Below, piece by piece: positions 1 to 7,493 of a DNA stretch of 12,113 nucleotides. The stretch is from Anaerolineae bacterium. Lineage in GTDB: Bacteria > Chloroflexota > Anaerolineae > B4-G1. Both the position numbers and the translations under genes were made by a program. Under the pieces are notes generated by a model, which was not told the DNA's origin, ran no database searches, and saw only the letters and a list, made by a program, of their open reading frames with translations. Within the stretch, counting starts at the first letter, position 1. Each line of letters begins with the position of its first letter. The DNA lies in the NCBI GenBank assembly GCA_030612585.1, contig JAUWNP010000133.1:1-12113 (forward strand). Reading direction: 5' to 3'.

Positions 1-1235
1 TCAGCGTCCTGATGCTGCGCGAAGGGTGGGACGTGCAAAGCGTCACCGTGGTGGTGGGGTTGCGTCCCTACACCAGCAAGGCCAACATCTTGCCAGAACA
101 GACAATCGGACGGGGACTGCGGTTGATGTTCCGAGGAAGGCCGGGCGACCCCACCTTCCAAGAGCGGGTTGACGTGATTGGGAACAAGGCATTCATCGAG
201 TTTGTGGAGCAGTTGGAGCGGGATGAGGACATAGAGTTCGAGACGGTTGACCTGGACAAAGACCGGGTGGTCATTGAAACTATTTTCCCCGACCTGGATA
301 AAATCGGTTACGACATAGCGATGCCTATGCTAAGTCCTATCTTGACCCGTAAACGCACCCTCAAAGAGGAGATCGAGGCTCTCGACGTTTCCAAATTCAA
401 GACGCCCAGGCTGCCCAAAAAAGAAGGAGATTCCGCCGCCCAAGAGTTTACCTACGAAGGCTACGACATCATCACGCTGGAGAAACTGATTGAGCGGGAG
501 TACACCATCCCCGAGGTGCAAACATCCCAGGAGGTGATCTCTTACTACGCCAAGCGCATCGCCTCCGACCTGAAATTGCCCTCCCAATTCGCCGCCCTGG
601 TTCCCAAAATCAGAGAGTTTCTCCAGACCAAAGCCTTCGGCGAGCCGGTTGATCTGAACGATCCGACGATGATCAGGGCCATCGCGCATCCCGTGGCCCA
701 GCACGTCACCGTCAAAGTTTTCGTCGCTGCGCTGAGGGAGGCGGTTGTCGAGGAACAGACACCTATCCTGGAACACGCCGGGCGTTGCCTCTCCACAACC
801 GAGGGCTTTCCCTGGTCTCGCCCGACGCTTGCCGCCACCAAAACCGTCTTCAATCTCGTCGCCGCCGACAACGAGTTCGAGAAAGCGTTTGCCCTCTTTC
901 TCGAAAAAGCGCCCGACGTAGCCCGCTTTGCCAAACTCCCGGAGCGATTCAACTTCATCATCCCCTACACCGACTCGGCGGCCAATCTGCGCTACTACGA
1001 GCCGGACTTTGTGGCCGTCACGGCGGATGGAGTTCACCACTTGATCGAGACCAAGGGGCGAGAAGATATTGACGTCAAACACAAAGACCTGGCTGCCCAG
1101 TTGTGGTGTGAAAACGGTACGATCTTGACCAGCACTGAATGGGTGTACAGGAAGGTGCTGCAAAAGGAGTTTGAAAAGCTCCAACCATCCGATTTTGAGG
1201 ATCTAGTTGCCTTAGACCCCATCACCTTCGGGTGA
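1..1235 (+). CDS. res: Type III restriction enzyme Res subunit, C-terminal part (5' truncated by window)
   Basis: About 410 residues are visible; the reading frame is open from base 3 and the start lies upstream of the window. Res subunits of type III systems couple a superfamily 2 helicase to a nuclease and work with a Mod methyltransferase. Seen: the end of the helicase core, with LMLREGWDV (bases 9-38) and QTIGRGLRL (about 102-128), matching helicase motifs V and VI. Near the C-terminus there is a PD-(D/E)XK-type nuclease signature, YEPDF (996-1010) followed by IETKG (1044-1058), which supplies the Asp, Glu and Lys expected at the active site. The missing part should hold the Walker A and B motifs. 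No mod gene follows; if present it lies upstream. Nothing in the visible part looks damaged. A related DEAD/DEAH restriction helicase outside a type III system is the main alternative. Confidence 0.85.
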   Translation, partial: SVLMLREGWDVQSVTVVVGLRPYTSKANILPEQTIGRGLRLMFRGRPGDPTFQERVDVIGNKAFIEFVEQLERDEDIEFETVDLDKDRVVIETIFPDLDKIGYDIAMPMLSPILTRKRTLKEEIEALDVSKFKTPRLPKKEGDSAAQEFTYEGYDIITLEKLIEREYTIPEVQTSQEVISYYAKRIASDLKLPSQFAALVPKIREFLQTKAFGEPVDLNDPTMIRAIAHPVAQHVTVKVFVAALREAVVEEQTPILEHAGRCLSTTEGFPWSRPTLAATKTVFNLVAADNEFEKAFALFLEKAPDVARFAKLPERFNFIIPYTDSAANLRYYEPDFVAVTADGVHHLIETKGREDIDVKHKDLAAQLWCENGTILTSTEWVYRKVLQKEFEKLQPSDFEDLVALDPITFG

Positions 1236-1278
1236 GATAAGTTGACGCAATCTCTCAAGACAAGCCCTTCGGTGCCAG

Positions 1279-1329
1279 CGCCAGACCTGGCGTGCCACCG
1301 CGAGTACTCCACTGCGAGTACTCGTGGCA
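1279..1329. repeat. Cluster of small palindromes downstream of res
   Basis: Three nested signals lie just after the res stop. CGCCA-GACC-TGGCG (1279-1292) is a perfect 5-bp hairpin. The 10-mer GCGAGTACTC occurs twice (1300-1309 and 1314-1323), and each copy contains the 8-bp palindrome GAGTACTC. TGCCAC (1293-1298) pairs with GTGGCA (1324-1329) and encloses both copies. No T-run follows, so a classical terminator is not supported. It looks like a dispersed intergenic palindromic repeat, though copy number elsewhere cannot be seen here. Confidence 0.5.
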
Positions 1330-1345
1330 GGCGTGGCGGTGAGCT

Positions 1346-1450
1346 TGCCGAACGCTCGAGGCCACCGACCGTCAGATAGATGCGCTGGTGTACGAGCTGT
1401 ATGGGTTGACGGAGGAAGAGATCGAGATCGTCGCGGGCGAGGGCGGGTGA
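1346..1450 (+). pseudogene. Relic of a type IIG-like DNA methylase/restriction protein C-terminus
   Basis: The frame ending at the TGA at 1448-1450 reads LEATDRQIDALVYELYGLTE (from 1355), then EEIEIVAGEGG and stop. As I recall, the motif TDRQIDALVYELYGLTEEEI is the usual last segment of many Eco57I/type IIG-like N6-adenine methylase-endonucleases. Only about 30 codons are recognisable. The frame upstream shows no homology and no start or ribosome binding site, so this is a leftover end rather than a gene. It lies directly after a restriction gene and next to small palindromes, which fits a repeatedly rearranged defence locus. The family assignment rests on motif memory only. Confidence 0.55.
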
Positions 1451-1505
1451 TGGGAATGGTTGGCCTGCGGCGGGCGATTGCGCGATGGGGGTTGGGGAAC
1501 GATTC

Positions 1506-1534
1506 TTGACAAATAGCAGATAATGCTGTATGAT
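1506..1534 (+). promoter_or_regulatory. Sigma70-type promoter for rhlE (and probably typA)
   Basis: TTGACA (1506-1511, perfect -35) is followed after exactly 17 bp by TATGAT (1529-1534, 5 of 6 to the -10 consensus). Transcription would begin near 1541, giving an untranslated leader of about 215 bases before the GTG start at 1759. It is the best-matching promoter in the gap and points at the helicase gene. Confidence 0.65.
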
Positions 1535-1581
1535 ACGCTTGTTTGGGCATATTTGGGGATTTTGGATCAAAATCTCTCAAA

Positions 1582-1604
1582 TTCGCCAGGTTCGCAAGTT
1601 CGCC
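1582..1604 (+). repeat. Short degenerate TTCGC tandem repeat in the rhlE leader
   Basis: TTCGCC, TTCGCA and TTCGCC start at 1582, 1591 and 1599, so a 6-base core recurs three times at 8-9 base spacing. It lies between the presumed transcription start and the leader hairpin. It may be a short tandem repeat of the same general sort as the heptamer repeats in the regulator gene downstream; three copies do not prove this. Confidence 0.35.
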
Positions 1605-1642
1605 ATAGAAATTATCGCAGTGGCGCACCATCCTGAAACGAC

Positions 1643-1678
1643 CAGATCGCCTGTTTGTTTCCACAAACAGGCGATCTG
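1643..1678 (+). promoter_or_regulatory. Perfect 16-bp hairpin in the rhlE 5' leader
   Basis: The arms at 1643-1658 and 1663-1678 are perfect reverse complements (left arm CAGATCGCCTGTTTGT) around the 4-base loop TTCC. No U-tract follows on either strand, so it is not a standard intrinsic terminator. It lies about 100 bases after the predicted transcription start and 80 bases before the start codon, inside the presumed leader. Long structured leaders are known for cold-inducible RNA helicase genes. A regulatory, RNA-stabilising or dispersed-repeat origin are all possible. Confidence 0.6.
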
Positions 1679-1758
1679 TCACGTAATTGGCAAAACAATT
1701 TACAAAACATTACCGGGCTAAGATTGCGACTTGGCTCTACAGTCAAGGAGTATACTCT

Positions 1759-3003
1759 GTGAATTTCGAACAATTTTCTCTCGACCGGCGCATCGGCGCC
1801 GCCATCAAAACAGCCGGTTATACCACACCGACCCCGATTCAGCAGCAGGCCATCCCCGTTGTGCTCCAAGGGCGCGACGTGTTGGGACTGGCGCAGACCG
1901 GCACCGGCAAAACCGCCGCCTTTCTGCTGCCCATTCTGCAGCGGCTAACGCGAGGCCCCTTGCGCCGGGTGCGAGTCCTCATCGTCGCCCCCACGCGCGA
2001 ACTCGCCGAACAGATTCACCAGATGAGCATTGATCTGGGCCAAAACACCAAGGCGCGCAGCGTCTCTATCTATGGCGGCGTGGGCAAAGGTCCCCAGGTC
2101 GCAGCGTTGCGGCGCGGCGTAGAGATCGTCGTCGCTTGTCCGGGCCGCCTGCTCGATCTGCTCGGCGACGGCAGTATCGATCTATCGCACGTCGAGGTGT
2201 TGGTGCTGGACGAAGCCGATCGCATGTGCGATATGGGGTTCTTGCCAGACATTCGGCGCATCATCAAGCGCCTGCCCACCAAACGCCAGACGCTCTTTTT
2301 CTCGGCCACCATGCCAAACGATATTCGCGCGCTGGCGGACAAGATCCTCAACAACCCAACCACCGTGCAGATCGGCATGATCGCACCGGCCAAGACAGTT
2401 TCACACGCGCTCTACCCCGTGCCCAACAATCTCAAGAAAAAACTCTTGCTGACCCTATTGTCACAGACGCCTACGGGGCGCGTGCTGATCTTTACGCGCA
2501 CAAAGTACCGTGCCCGCAACCTGGCGCGCGACCTGGCAAAACAAAAGTACCACGTGTCAGCGTTACAGGGCAACATGTCACAAAACCAGCGCCAGAGAGC
2601 GATCAACGGCTTTCGCAACGGCAAATATGATATCCTGGTTGCCACCGACATTGCCGCGCGCGGCATAGACGTGACGCAAATCACACACGTGATCAACTTT
2701 GATATACCTAATACGGTGGATGCCTATACCCACCGCATCGGCCGCACCGGTCGTGTTGACCAAACCGGTGAAGCCTTCACCTTTGTCGCAGAGGCAGATA
2801 GCCAGATGGTGCGCGCAATTGAAAAAGTGTTGGGCGCGCCAATCGAACGGCGACGGGTGCACAGTTTCGACTATGGCGACTTTAAGCCAGAAATCTATTC
2901 CTCGCAGCGCCGCTCAAACCAGCCGCGACAGACGCAGTCAAATCGCCGGCGCGGCCAGGGCCGCCGTTACACTGCCCGTTCCAAGTCGTCAGCGCGATCC
3001 TGA
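1759..3003 (+). CDS. rhlE: RhlE-like DEAD-box ATP-dependent RNA helicase
   Basis: This cytoplasmic RNA-unwinding ATPase has 414 residues. Start: GTG at 1759, with AAGGAG at 1745-1750 eight bases upstream. The protein then begins [21 protein letters not shown], the usual RhlE opening; an ATG 24 codons upstream lacks both a ribosome binding site and homology. All helicase motifs are visible: Q motif GYTTPTPIQ (20-28), Walker A AQTGTGKT (45-52), [12 protein letters not shown] (151-154), SAT (182-184), [11 protein letters not shown] and HRIGRTGR (325-332). The last 35 or so residues form an Arg/Ser/Gln-rich basic tail, typical of RhlE and likely to bind RNA. RhlE proteins act in ribosome assembly and RNA turnover and are often cold-induced. 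The gene has its own promoter and a hairpin leader; typA follows after 49 bp. The 10-bp palindrome GAGTATACTC (1748-1757) overlaps the ribosome binding site and could affect initiation. Confidence 0.93.
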   Translation: MNFEQFSLDRRIGAAIKTAGYTTPTPIQQQAIPVVLQGRDVLGLAQTGTGKTAAFLLPILQRLTRGPLRRVRVLIVAPTRELAEQIHQMSIDLGQNTKARSVSIYGGVGKGPQVAALRRGVEIVVACPGRLLDLLGDGSIDLSHVEVLVLDEADRMCDMGFLPDIRRIIKRLPTKRQTLFFSATMPNDIRALADKILNNPTTVQIGMIAPAKTVSHALYPVPNNLKKKLLLTLLSQTPTGRVLIFTRTKYRARNLARDLAKQKYHVSALQGNMSQNQRQRAINGFRNGKYDILVATDIAARGIDVTQITHVINFDIPNTVDAYTHRIGRTGRVDQTGEAFTFVAEADSQMVRAIEKVLGAPIERRRVHSFDYGDFKPEIYSSQRRSNQPRQTQSNRRRGQGRRYTARSKSSARS

Positions 3004-3052
3004 CGCAAACCGGCACAGCCACACCCCAATAAACAGAGGGTCTAAGAACTCT

Positions 3053-4909
3053 ATGTTAACTGAACGAACCGACCTGCGCAATATTGCCATCATCGCTCAC
3101 GTGGATCATGGCAAAACCACACTCGTGGACGGGTTGCTGAAACAAGCCAGAGTGTTTCGTGAAAACCAACAAGTCGCCGAACGTGTGATGGACTCGAACG
3201 ATCTCGAACGCGAGCGTGGTATCACCATCCTGGCCAAAAACACAGCCATCACTATTTTGGACCCCGACACAAAAGAACAGGTCAGAATCAACATTGTGGA
3301 CACGCCCGGTCACGCCGATTTTGGCGGAGAAGTTGAACGGGTCATGAATATGGTGGATGGCGTTCTACTGTTGGTGGATGCTGCCGAAGGCCCAATGCCG
3401 CAGACCCGCTTTGTGCTCAAAAAAGCGCTCGAGATGAATCATCGCGCCATTGTCGTCATCAACAAGGTGGATCGCCGAAATGCCGACCCTGACCGGGCGC
3501 TGAACCAGACCTTTGATCTGTTCATCGAACTGGGCGCCAGCGACGAGCAGGCGGACTTTGCGGTAGTATACACCAACGCCGTCACCGGTCAGTCTGGATT
3601 GACCCCAGACCTGGGGCCAGACCTGCAACCCCTTTTCCAAATGATCCTGCGTCACATCCCGGCCCCGCGAGTCGACGTAGACGCCCCGTTTCAAATGCTG
3701 GTCACTACCCTCGGATACGACGAATATCGCGGCGTGACCGCCGTAGGGCGCATTTTCGCTGGTCGCCTGCAAGTAGGCCAACCAATCGCTCGGATAATGA
3801 CTGGCGCCCAAGTCCGACCCGAACGAGCCCGGTATTTGTACGTCCACCAGGGGCTAAAGCACATCACCGTAGATGAGGCGCAAGCCGGAGAAATTGTCAT
3901 GCTCGCCGGGCTGGAAGACATCTCGATAGGAGAAACACTGGCGGATCCCGAGAATCCGGTCGCGCTGCCCTCTATCCACGTCGAAGAACCCACGGTGAGA
4001 ATGACCTTTGGTGTGAATACTTCTCCCCTGGCAGGACGCGAGGGGCGCTGGGGAACATCGCGCAGATTGCGCGCGCGGCTGTTCGATGAATTGCGCCACA
4101 ACGTAGCCTTGCGGGTCACCGAAACCGACAATGCCGACACGTTCACCGTCTCTGGGCGGGGAGAGTTGCACCTCGCGATCCTGATCGAGACGATGCGTCG
4201 GGAAGGATACGAGTTTCAGGTCTCGCGCCCGGAAGTGCTCCTGCGCCAGGGGAAACAGGGAGAACTATTGGAGCCGTATGAAAAAGTCTACATCGAGACC
4301 AGTTCGGATACGATAGGCGTAGTGGTAGAGATGCTGGGCAGTCGCCACGGACAGATGCTGGACATGGTGGACACCCAGGAAAACAGCGTGCGCCTGACCT
4401 ATCTCGCGCCGACCCGTGGCTTGTTGGGTTTTCGATACCGTTTTTTGACCGCGACGCGTGGCATGGGCGTACTGCACACCTTGTTCCACAGATACCTGCC
4501 CTTGACAGGAGAGATCAAATCTCGTTCGAACGGCTCTTTGGTTGCGTGGGAGAGGGGCGTCACCACTTCGTTCGGCCTGCACAACGCCCAGGCCCGGGGC
4601 ATTCTGTTCGTTGAACCTGGCGTGGACGTGTACGAAGGCATGGTCGTGGGAGAACATCAACGATCTGGAGATTTGTCGGTCAACGTGTGCAAGAAAAAAC
4701 AACTGACGAATATGCGCGTCTCGTTCCGCGAGATAGCCGAACGTTTGACGTCGCCGCGCCAGATGAGCCTGGACGAGGCCATAGAATATCTGGCCGATGA
4801 CGAACTTTTGGAAGCGACCCCGCTAAACTACCGCATCCGCAAGCGTATCCTCAATACAGAGGAACGGGGCAAACACGCCAAACGTATCAAAAAGGCGCAA
4901 CAGGCATAG
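3053..4909 (+). CDS. typA: Ribosome-associated translational GTPase TypA/BipA
   Basis: This 618-residue protein is of normal TypA length. It is an EF-G-like GTPase that binds ribosomes and supports 50S assembly and growth under cold or other stress. G motifs: AHVDHGKTT (15-23), RERGITI (53-59), DTPGH (83-87) and NKVD (137-140). The G5 region reads TNA where many relatives have SA. Later come the EF-G-like domain III signature [20 protein letters not shown], the domain V region and the TypA-specific C-terminal block with QLTNMR. The chosen ATG opens directly into [20 protein letters not shown], the family N-terminus; the frame stays open 118 codons further upstream, inside rhlE, but that part has no TypA homology. 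The ribosome binding site is weak (AGAGGG at 3035-3040, 12 bases away). Being 49 bp after rhlE with no terminator between, it is probably cotranscribed. Confidence 0.95.
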   Translation: MLTERTDLRNIAIIAHVDHGKTTLVDGLLKQARVFRENQQVAERVMDSNDLERERGITILAKNTAITILDPDTKEQVRINIVDTPGHADFGGEVERVMNMVDGVLLLVDAAEGPMPQTRFVLKKALEMNHRAIVVINKVDRRNADPDRALNQTFDLFIELGASDEQADFAVVYTNAVTGQSGLTPDLGPDLQPLFQMILRHIPAPRVDVDAPFQMLVTTLGYDEYRGVTAVGRIFAGRLQVGQPIARIMTGAQVRPERARYLYVHQGLKHITVDEAQAGEIVMLAGLEDISIGETLADPENPVALPSIHVEEPTVRMTFGVNTSPLAGREGRWGTSRRLRARLFDELRHNVALRVTETDNADTFTVSGRGELHLAILIETMRREGYEFQVSRPEVLLRQGKQGELLEPYEKVYIETSSDTIGVVVEMLGSRHGQMLDMVDTQENSVRLTYLAPTRGLLGFRYRFLTATRGMGVLHTLFHRYLPLTGEIKSRSNGSLVAWERGVTTSFGLHNAQARGILFVEPGVDVYEGMVVGEHQRSGDLSVNVCKKKQLTNMRVSFREIAERLTSPRQMSLDEAIEYLADDELLEATPLNYRIRKRILNTEERGKHAKRIKKAQQA

Positions 4910-4910
4910 G

Positions 4911-5030
4911 CTACTGGCCACCAAACTCTATATCCCCCCCGTCCGGCCAGAGATGGTCTCGCGCCCGCGCTTGATCGAGCGGCTGAATGCGGGGCAGCCC
5001 CGCAAACTGACGCTGGTCTCCGCCCCGGTC
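4911..5030 (+). pseudogene. Truncated copy of the MalT/LAL-type regulator N-terminus
   Basis: One base after the typA stop the sequence reads [20 protein letters not shown], then [19 protein letters not shown]. This closely matches residues 5-45 of the regulator starting at 6266 ([20 protein letters not shown], then [20 protein letters not shown]), apart from two missing codons. The DNA is also clearly similar. Homology stops at the SAP just before the Walker A loop; the frame then runs through unrelated AT-rich sequence to a stop. The fragment also lacks the start codon and first few residues, so it is cut at both ends. It cannot encode a working protein and records a second regulator copy or a recombination event. 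With the start at 6266 it brackets the ATPase gene as direct repeats. Confidence 0.85.
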
Positions 5031-5075
5031 ATCAATGCAAAGTATGAAAAACAAAAGTGTGTTTTTTGATTTTCG

Positions 5076-5084
5076 TGGTATAAT
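5076..5084 (+). promoter_or_regulatory. Extended -10 promoter of the DUF4143 ATPase gene, leaderless type
   Basis: TGG then TATAAT (5079-5084) forms a perfect extended -10 (TGnTATAAT); the -35 region is poor. The ATG of the ATPase gene is at 5094, nine bases after the -10, so transcription should begin within a few bases of the start codon. No Shine-Dalgarno sequence fits before the ATG. Both facts suggest a leaderless or nearly leaderless mRNA. Confidence 0.65.
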
Positions 5085-5093
5085 GGGCCTACT

Positions 5094-6269
5094 ATGATAC
5101 CCAGGCCCGCCCTCTCCCAACAAATCGCAACCGCGCTGGCCCGTAGCCGCGTCGTGGTCCTAATTGGGCCGCGCCAGTGCGGCAAGACCACCATGGCCCG
5201 CACCTTCGTACCGCCCGATTCGCTCAACTATTTCGACCTGGAAGACCCGGTCAGTCTGGCCCGCCTGGACGAGCCGATGACAGCATTGCGCGACCTGCGC
5301 GGGCTGGTGGTGATTGACGAGGTGCAGCGTCGCCCCGACTTGTTTCCCGTCCTGCGCGTCCTGGTAGACCGCGACCCCTCACTGACCCAGTTTCTCATTC
5401 TCGGCAGTGCGTCGCCTGGATTGCTGCGCCAATCCTCCGAATCGCTGGCCGGCCGGTTAGAAATCGTGACTATGGCTGGGTTTTGCCTGGCCGAGGTGGG
5501 CCTGGATGCCAGGACCGAACACTGGCTGCGCGGCGGCTTTCCCCTGTCCTTCCTGGCCCCTTCTGAGACAGACAGTCTCGCCTGGCGCAAGAATTTCATC
5601 CAAACCTTTCTGGAGCGCGACCTGCCCCAACTTGGAATTCGAGTTCCTGCCTATACCATGCTGCGCTTTTGGACGATGTTGGCCCACTATCACGGGCAAA
5701 TCTGGAACGGGGCCGAATTGGCCCGCTCCCTCGGCGTCTCGCAACCCACGGTGCGGAGTTACCTGGATACTCTGGAAGGGGTCTTTATGGTGCGGCAACT
5801 GCGACCCTGGCACGCCAATTTGAAAAAGCGCCAGGTCAAATCGCCCAAAGTGTATTTCCGGGACACCGGCCTGCTGCACCACCTGCTGGGGGTGCAGTCC
5901 GAGCGCGATTTGTTGACGCACCCCAAACTGGGCGCGTCGTGGGAAGGTTACGTCATTGAAGAAATACTCAAAGCCGTGAGACCCAAAGAGGCGTATTTCT
6001 GGGCCACACACGGCGGGGCGGAACTCGATTTGCTTCTGCTCAAAGATGGGCGCCGGGTGGGCGTGGAGTGCAAACGGGTAGATGCGCCGCGCCTGACCCG
6101 TTCTATGCGCATCGCCCTGAGTGATTTACAGTTGGAGCATCTGATAGTTATCTATCCTGGCGAACAATCGTATCCATTGTCCGAACGGGTCACGGCAGTT
6201 CCGCTAGAGATGCTGGTGACTGGCGACGAAGACTTGTGGGAAAAATGTGACGAGATTACGGCGTTATGA
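5094..6269 (+). CDS. AAA-type P-loop ATPase with DUF4143 C-terminal domain
   Basis: The protein has 391 residues, normal for this family of ATP-binding proteins, which are common in Chloroflexota but mostly uncharacterised. Seen: Walker A GPRQCGKTT (25-33), Walker B LVVIDE (71-76) followed by VQRRPDLF, the sensor-like LILGSAS (101-107), a winged-helix-like stretch ELARSLGVSQPTVRSYLDTL (208-227) and the DUF4143 block YFRDTGLLHHLLG (from 254). Near the end, ELDLLLLKDGRRVGVECK (310-327) resembles a PD-(D/E)XK nuclease fold motif with Asp, Glu and Lys retained. Whether it cuts DNA is unknown. The start is set by the adjacent -10 box. The stop overlaps the start of the MalT-like regulator in ATGA, suggesting translational coupling. 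The gene lies between two copies of the regulator's N-terminus, as if inserted or recombined there. Confidence 0.88.
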   Translation: MIPRPALSQQIATALARSRVVVLIGPRQCGKTTMARTFVPPDSLNYFDLEDPVSLARLDEPMTALRDLRGLVVIDEVQRRPDLFPVLRVLVDRDPSLTQFLILGSASPGLLRQSSESLAGRLEIVTMAGFCLAEVGLDARTEHWLRGGFPLSFLAPSETDSLAWRKNFIQTFLERDLPQLGIRVPAYTMLRFWTMLAHYHGQIWNGAELARSLGVSQPTVRSYLDTLEGVFMVRQLRPWHANLKKRQVKSPKVYFRDTGLLHHLLGVQSERDLLTHPKLGASWEGYVIEEILKAVRPKEAYFWATHGGAELDLLLLKDGRRVGVECKRVDAPRLTRSMRIALSDLQLEHLIVIYPGEQSYPLSERVTAVPLEMLVTGDEDLWEKCDEITAL

Positions 6270-7483
6270 GTGCCCCCCTCCTGACCACCAAACTTTATAT
6301 TCCCCCCGTCCGGCCCAATCTGGTCTCGCGCCCGCGCCTGATTGAGCGGCTGAACGCGGGACTCCTTTCCAGGCGCAAACTGACCCTCATCTCCGCCCCG
6401 GCCGGGTTCGGGAAGACGACGCTACTGAGCGAATGGATTCATTCAGGAGTAAGGAGTAGGGAGTATGAAGTAAGGGACAGAGAATATCAAGTAGGCGGTG
6501 TGTACAAGACTCTCCCTACTACCTACTCCGTACTTCCTACTCCCAGATTCGCCTGGGTCTCGCTGGACGAAGGCGACAATGAGCCAGCCCGCTTCCTGGC
6601 CTACTTCGTTGCCGCTCTGCAGACGATTGAGGCGAACGTCGGGGCAGGCGCACTGGGTGCGCTCCAATCCCCCCAGCCGCCACCGATTGAAGCAGTTCTG
6701 ACGGCCCTGATCAACGAAATCGCGGCTGTTTCCCAGGGCGACCACGAGGGTCGCCCCTACGTTCTCGTCCTCGACGACTATCACCTCGTCACAGCCCAAC
6801 CGGTTCATGATGCCCTCACCTTTCTGCTCGATCACCTGCCGCCGCAGATGCACCTGGTCATCGCTGGCCGGGCCGACCCACCCCTGTCCCTGGCGCGCCT
6901 GCGCGGTCGAGGGCAACTGGCCGAACTGCGCGCCGCTGACCTGCGCTTTACCCCCGACGAAGCGGCTGCCTTCCTGAACGACGTGATGGGACTGGGACTG
7001 TCAACAGAAGACATCGCTGTCCTGGATGGACGCACCGAAGGCTGGATCGCAGGACTGCAAATGGCGGCGCTCTCAATGCAAGGGCGAAAAGATGTGTCCG
7101 GGTTCATCAAGGCCTTCAGCGGCACCCATCGTTTTGTTTTGGACTATCTGGTGGAGGAGGTTCTCAATCAACAACCCTCCGCCATCCAAGATTTCCTGCT
7201 GCAGACTTCCATTCTTGAGCGGATGACTGCCCCCTTGTGCGACGCCATTTTGGATATTAGAGATTGGAGATTGGAGATTGACAGGAATACCCAACCTCCA
7301 ATATCCAATATCCCATCCTCCAGCCGGCAGATACTCGAACAACTTGAGGCCGCCAATCTGTTCATCGTCCCGCTGGACGACGAGCGGCGTTGGTATCGCT
7401 ACCACCACCTTTTCGCCGATTTGCTGCGCAGCCGTCTGGAGCAAAGCCCCCCCTCTGTCCCCCCCGCTGGCGGGGGGGGATGA
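6266..7483 (+). CDS. MalT/LAL-family LuxR regulator, N-terminal part (frameshifted gene)
   Basis: This is the first 405 codons of a signal-transduction ATPase/transcription activator of the MalT (STAND) type. The ATG overlaps the ATPase stop (ATGA). Seen: conserved opening [21 protein letters not shown] (9-29), Walker A PAGFGKTT (45-52), Walker B VLDDYHLV (from 168), [20 protein letters not shown], and the conserved [20 protein letters not shown] just before the break. Two low-complexity inserts are read in frame: residues 61-94 split SEWIHS from [10 protein letters not shown], and a second (encoded by 7250-7318) lies between LCDAI and [12 protein letters not shown]. The frame ends at TGA 7481-7483 in a palindromic poly-C/poly-G element. 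Taking one G from the G8 run (7472-7479) joins it to the downstream frame, giving a 988-residue protein spanning 6266-9233. The break may be a sequencing homopolymer error, phase variation or true inactivation. Confidence 0.85.
   Translation: MSAPLLTTKLYIPPVRPNLVSRPRLIERLNAGLLSRRKLTLISAPAGFGKTTLLSEWIHSGVRSREYEVRDREYQVGGVYKTLPTTYSVLPTPRFAWVSLDEGDNEPARFLAYFVAALQTIEANVGAGALGALQSPQPPPIEAVLTALINEIAAVSQGDHEGRPYVLVLDDYHLVTAQPVHDALTFLLDHLPPQMHLVIAGRADPPLSLARLRGRGQLAELRAADLRFTPDEAAAFLNDVMGLGLSTEDIAVLDGRTEGWIAGLQMAALSMQGRKDVSGFIKAFSGTHRFVLDYLVEEVLNQQPSAIQDFLLQTSILERMTAPLCDAILDIRDWRLEIDRNTQPPISNIPSSSRQILEQLEAANLFIVPLDDERRWYRYHHLFADLLRSRLEQSPPSVPPAGGGG
6446..6543. repeat. In-frame palindromic heptamer-repeat insert 1 in the regulator gene
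   Basis: The left arm (6446-6475) is built of GGAGTA-type heptamers; the right arm (6515-6543) is its imperfect reverse complement (about 24 of 30 positions by eye), with about 39 bases between. It encodes the low-complexity stretch [18 protein letters not shown] and on to LPTPR, which interrupts a conserved junction of the MalT NTPase domain. The length keeps the frame. It looks like a mobile or expandable hairpin repeat tolerated inside a coding region. Confidence 0.75.
7250..7318. repeat. In-frame palindromic heptamer-repeat insert 2 in the regulator gene
   Basis: Three perfect tandem copies of GAGATTG (7260-7280) sit in the left arm. The right arm (7292-7317) is built from CCAATAT/CCTCCA and pairs with it imperfectly (18 of 21 in the core by hand count). 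The translation, [20 protein letters not shown], is unlike the MalT family, while the flanks LCDAI and [20 protein letters not shown] are family-typical. The sequence differs from insert 1 but has the same plan: heptamers folded into a hairpin. Confidence 0.7.
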
Positions 7484-7492
7484 AAGGGGGGG
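7447..7492. repeat. C7/C7/G8/G7 palindromic element at the regulator frameshift
   Basis: The order is C7 (7447-7453), TCTGT, C7 (7459-7465), GCTGGC, G8 (7472-7479), ATGAAA, G7 (7486-7492). The inner arms around GCTGGC and the outer C7/G7 runs can pair in a long hairpin. Three runs have seven bases and only one has eight; that single extra G produces the TGA at 7481-7483. With G7 the frame continues through [17 protein letters not shown], where the MalT-like sequence resumes. The element separates LRSRLEQ from [11 protein letters not shown], which I would expect to be close together in relatives. Confidence 0.8.
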
Positions 7493-7493
7493 C

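Noticed and set aside
330..1184. Long open frame on the minus strand within the type III restriction gene
   Set aside because: It is antisense to a well-supported coding region and its translation is low in recognisable motifs, so it is a shadow of the GC-rich coding strand.
1687..1758. ATG start 24 codons before the chosen rhlE start
   Set aside because: It has no ribosome binding site, and its translation shows no helicase similarity; the GTG at 1759 has AAGGAG at good spacing and the family N-terminus.
2699..3052. Upstream in-frame extension of typA by 118 codons
   Set aside because: It overlaps the helicase's conserved [14 protein letters not shown] region in another frame, has no ribosome binding site, and TypA proteins begin at the [20 protein letters not shown] segment.
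5047..5066. Terminator before the ATPase gene
   Set aside because: AAAAAC can pair with GTTTTT, but the stem is short and A/T-rich, so termination is not supported.
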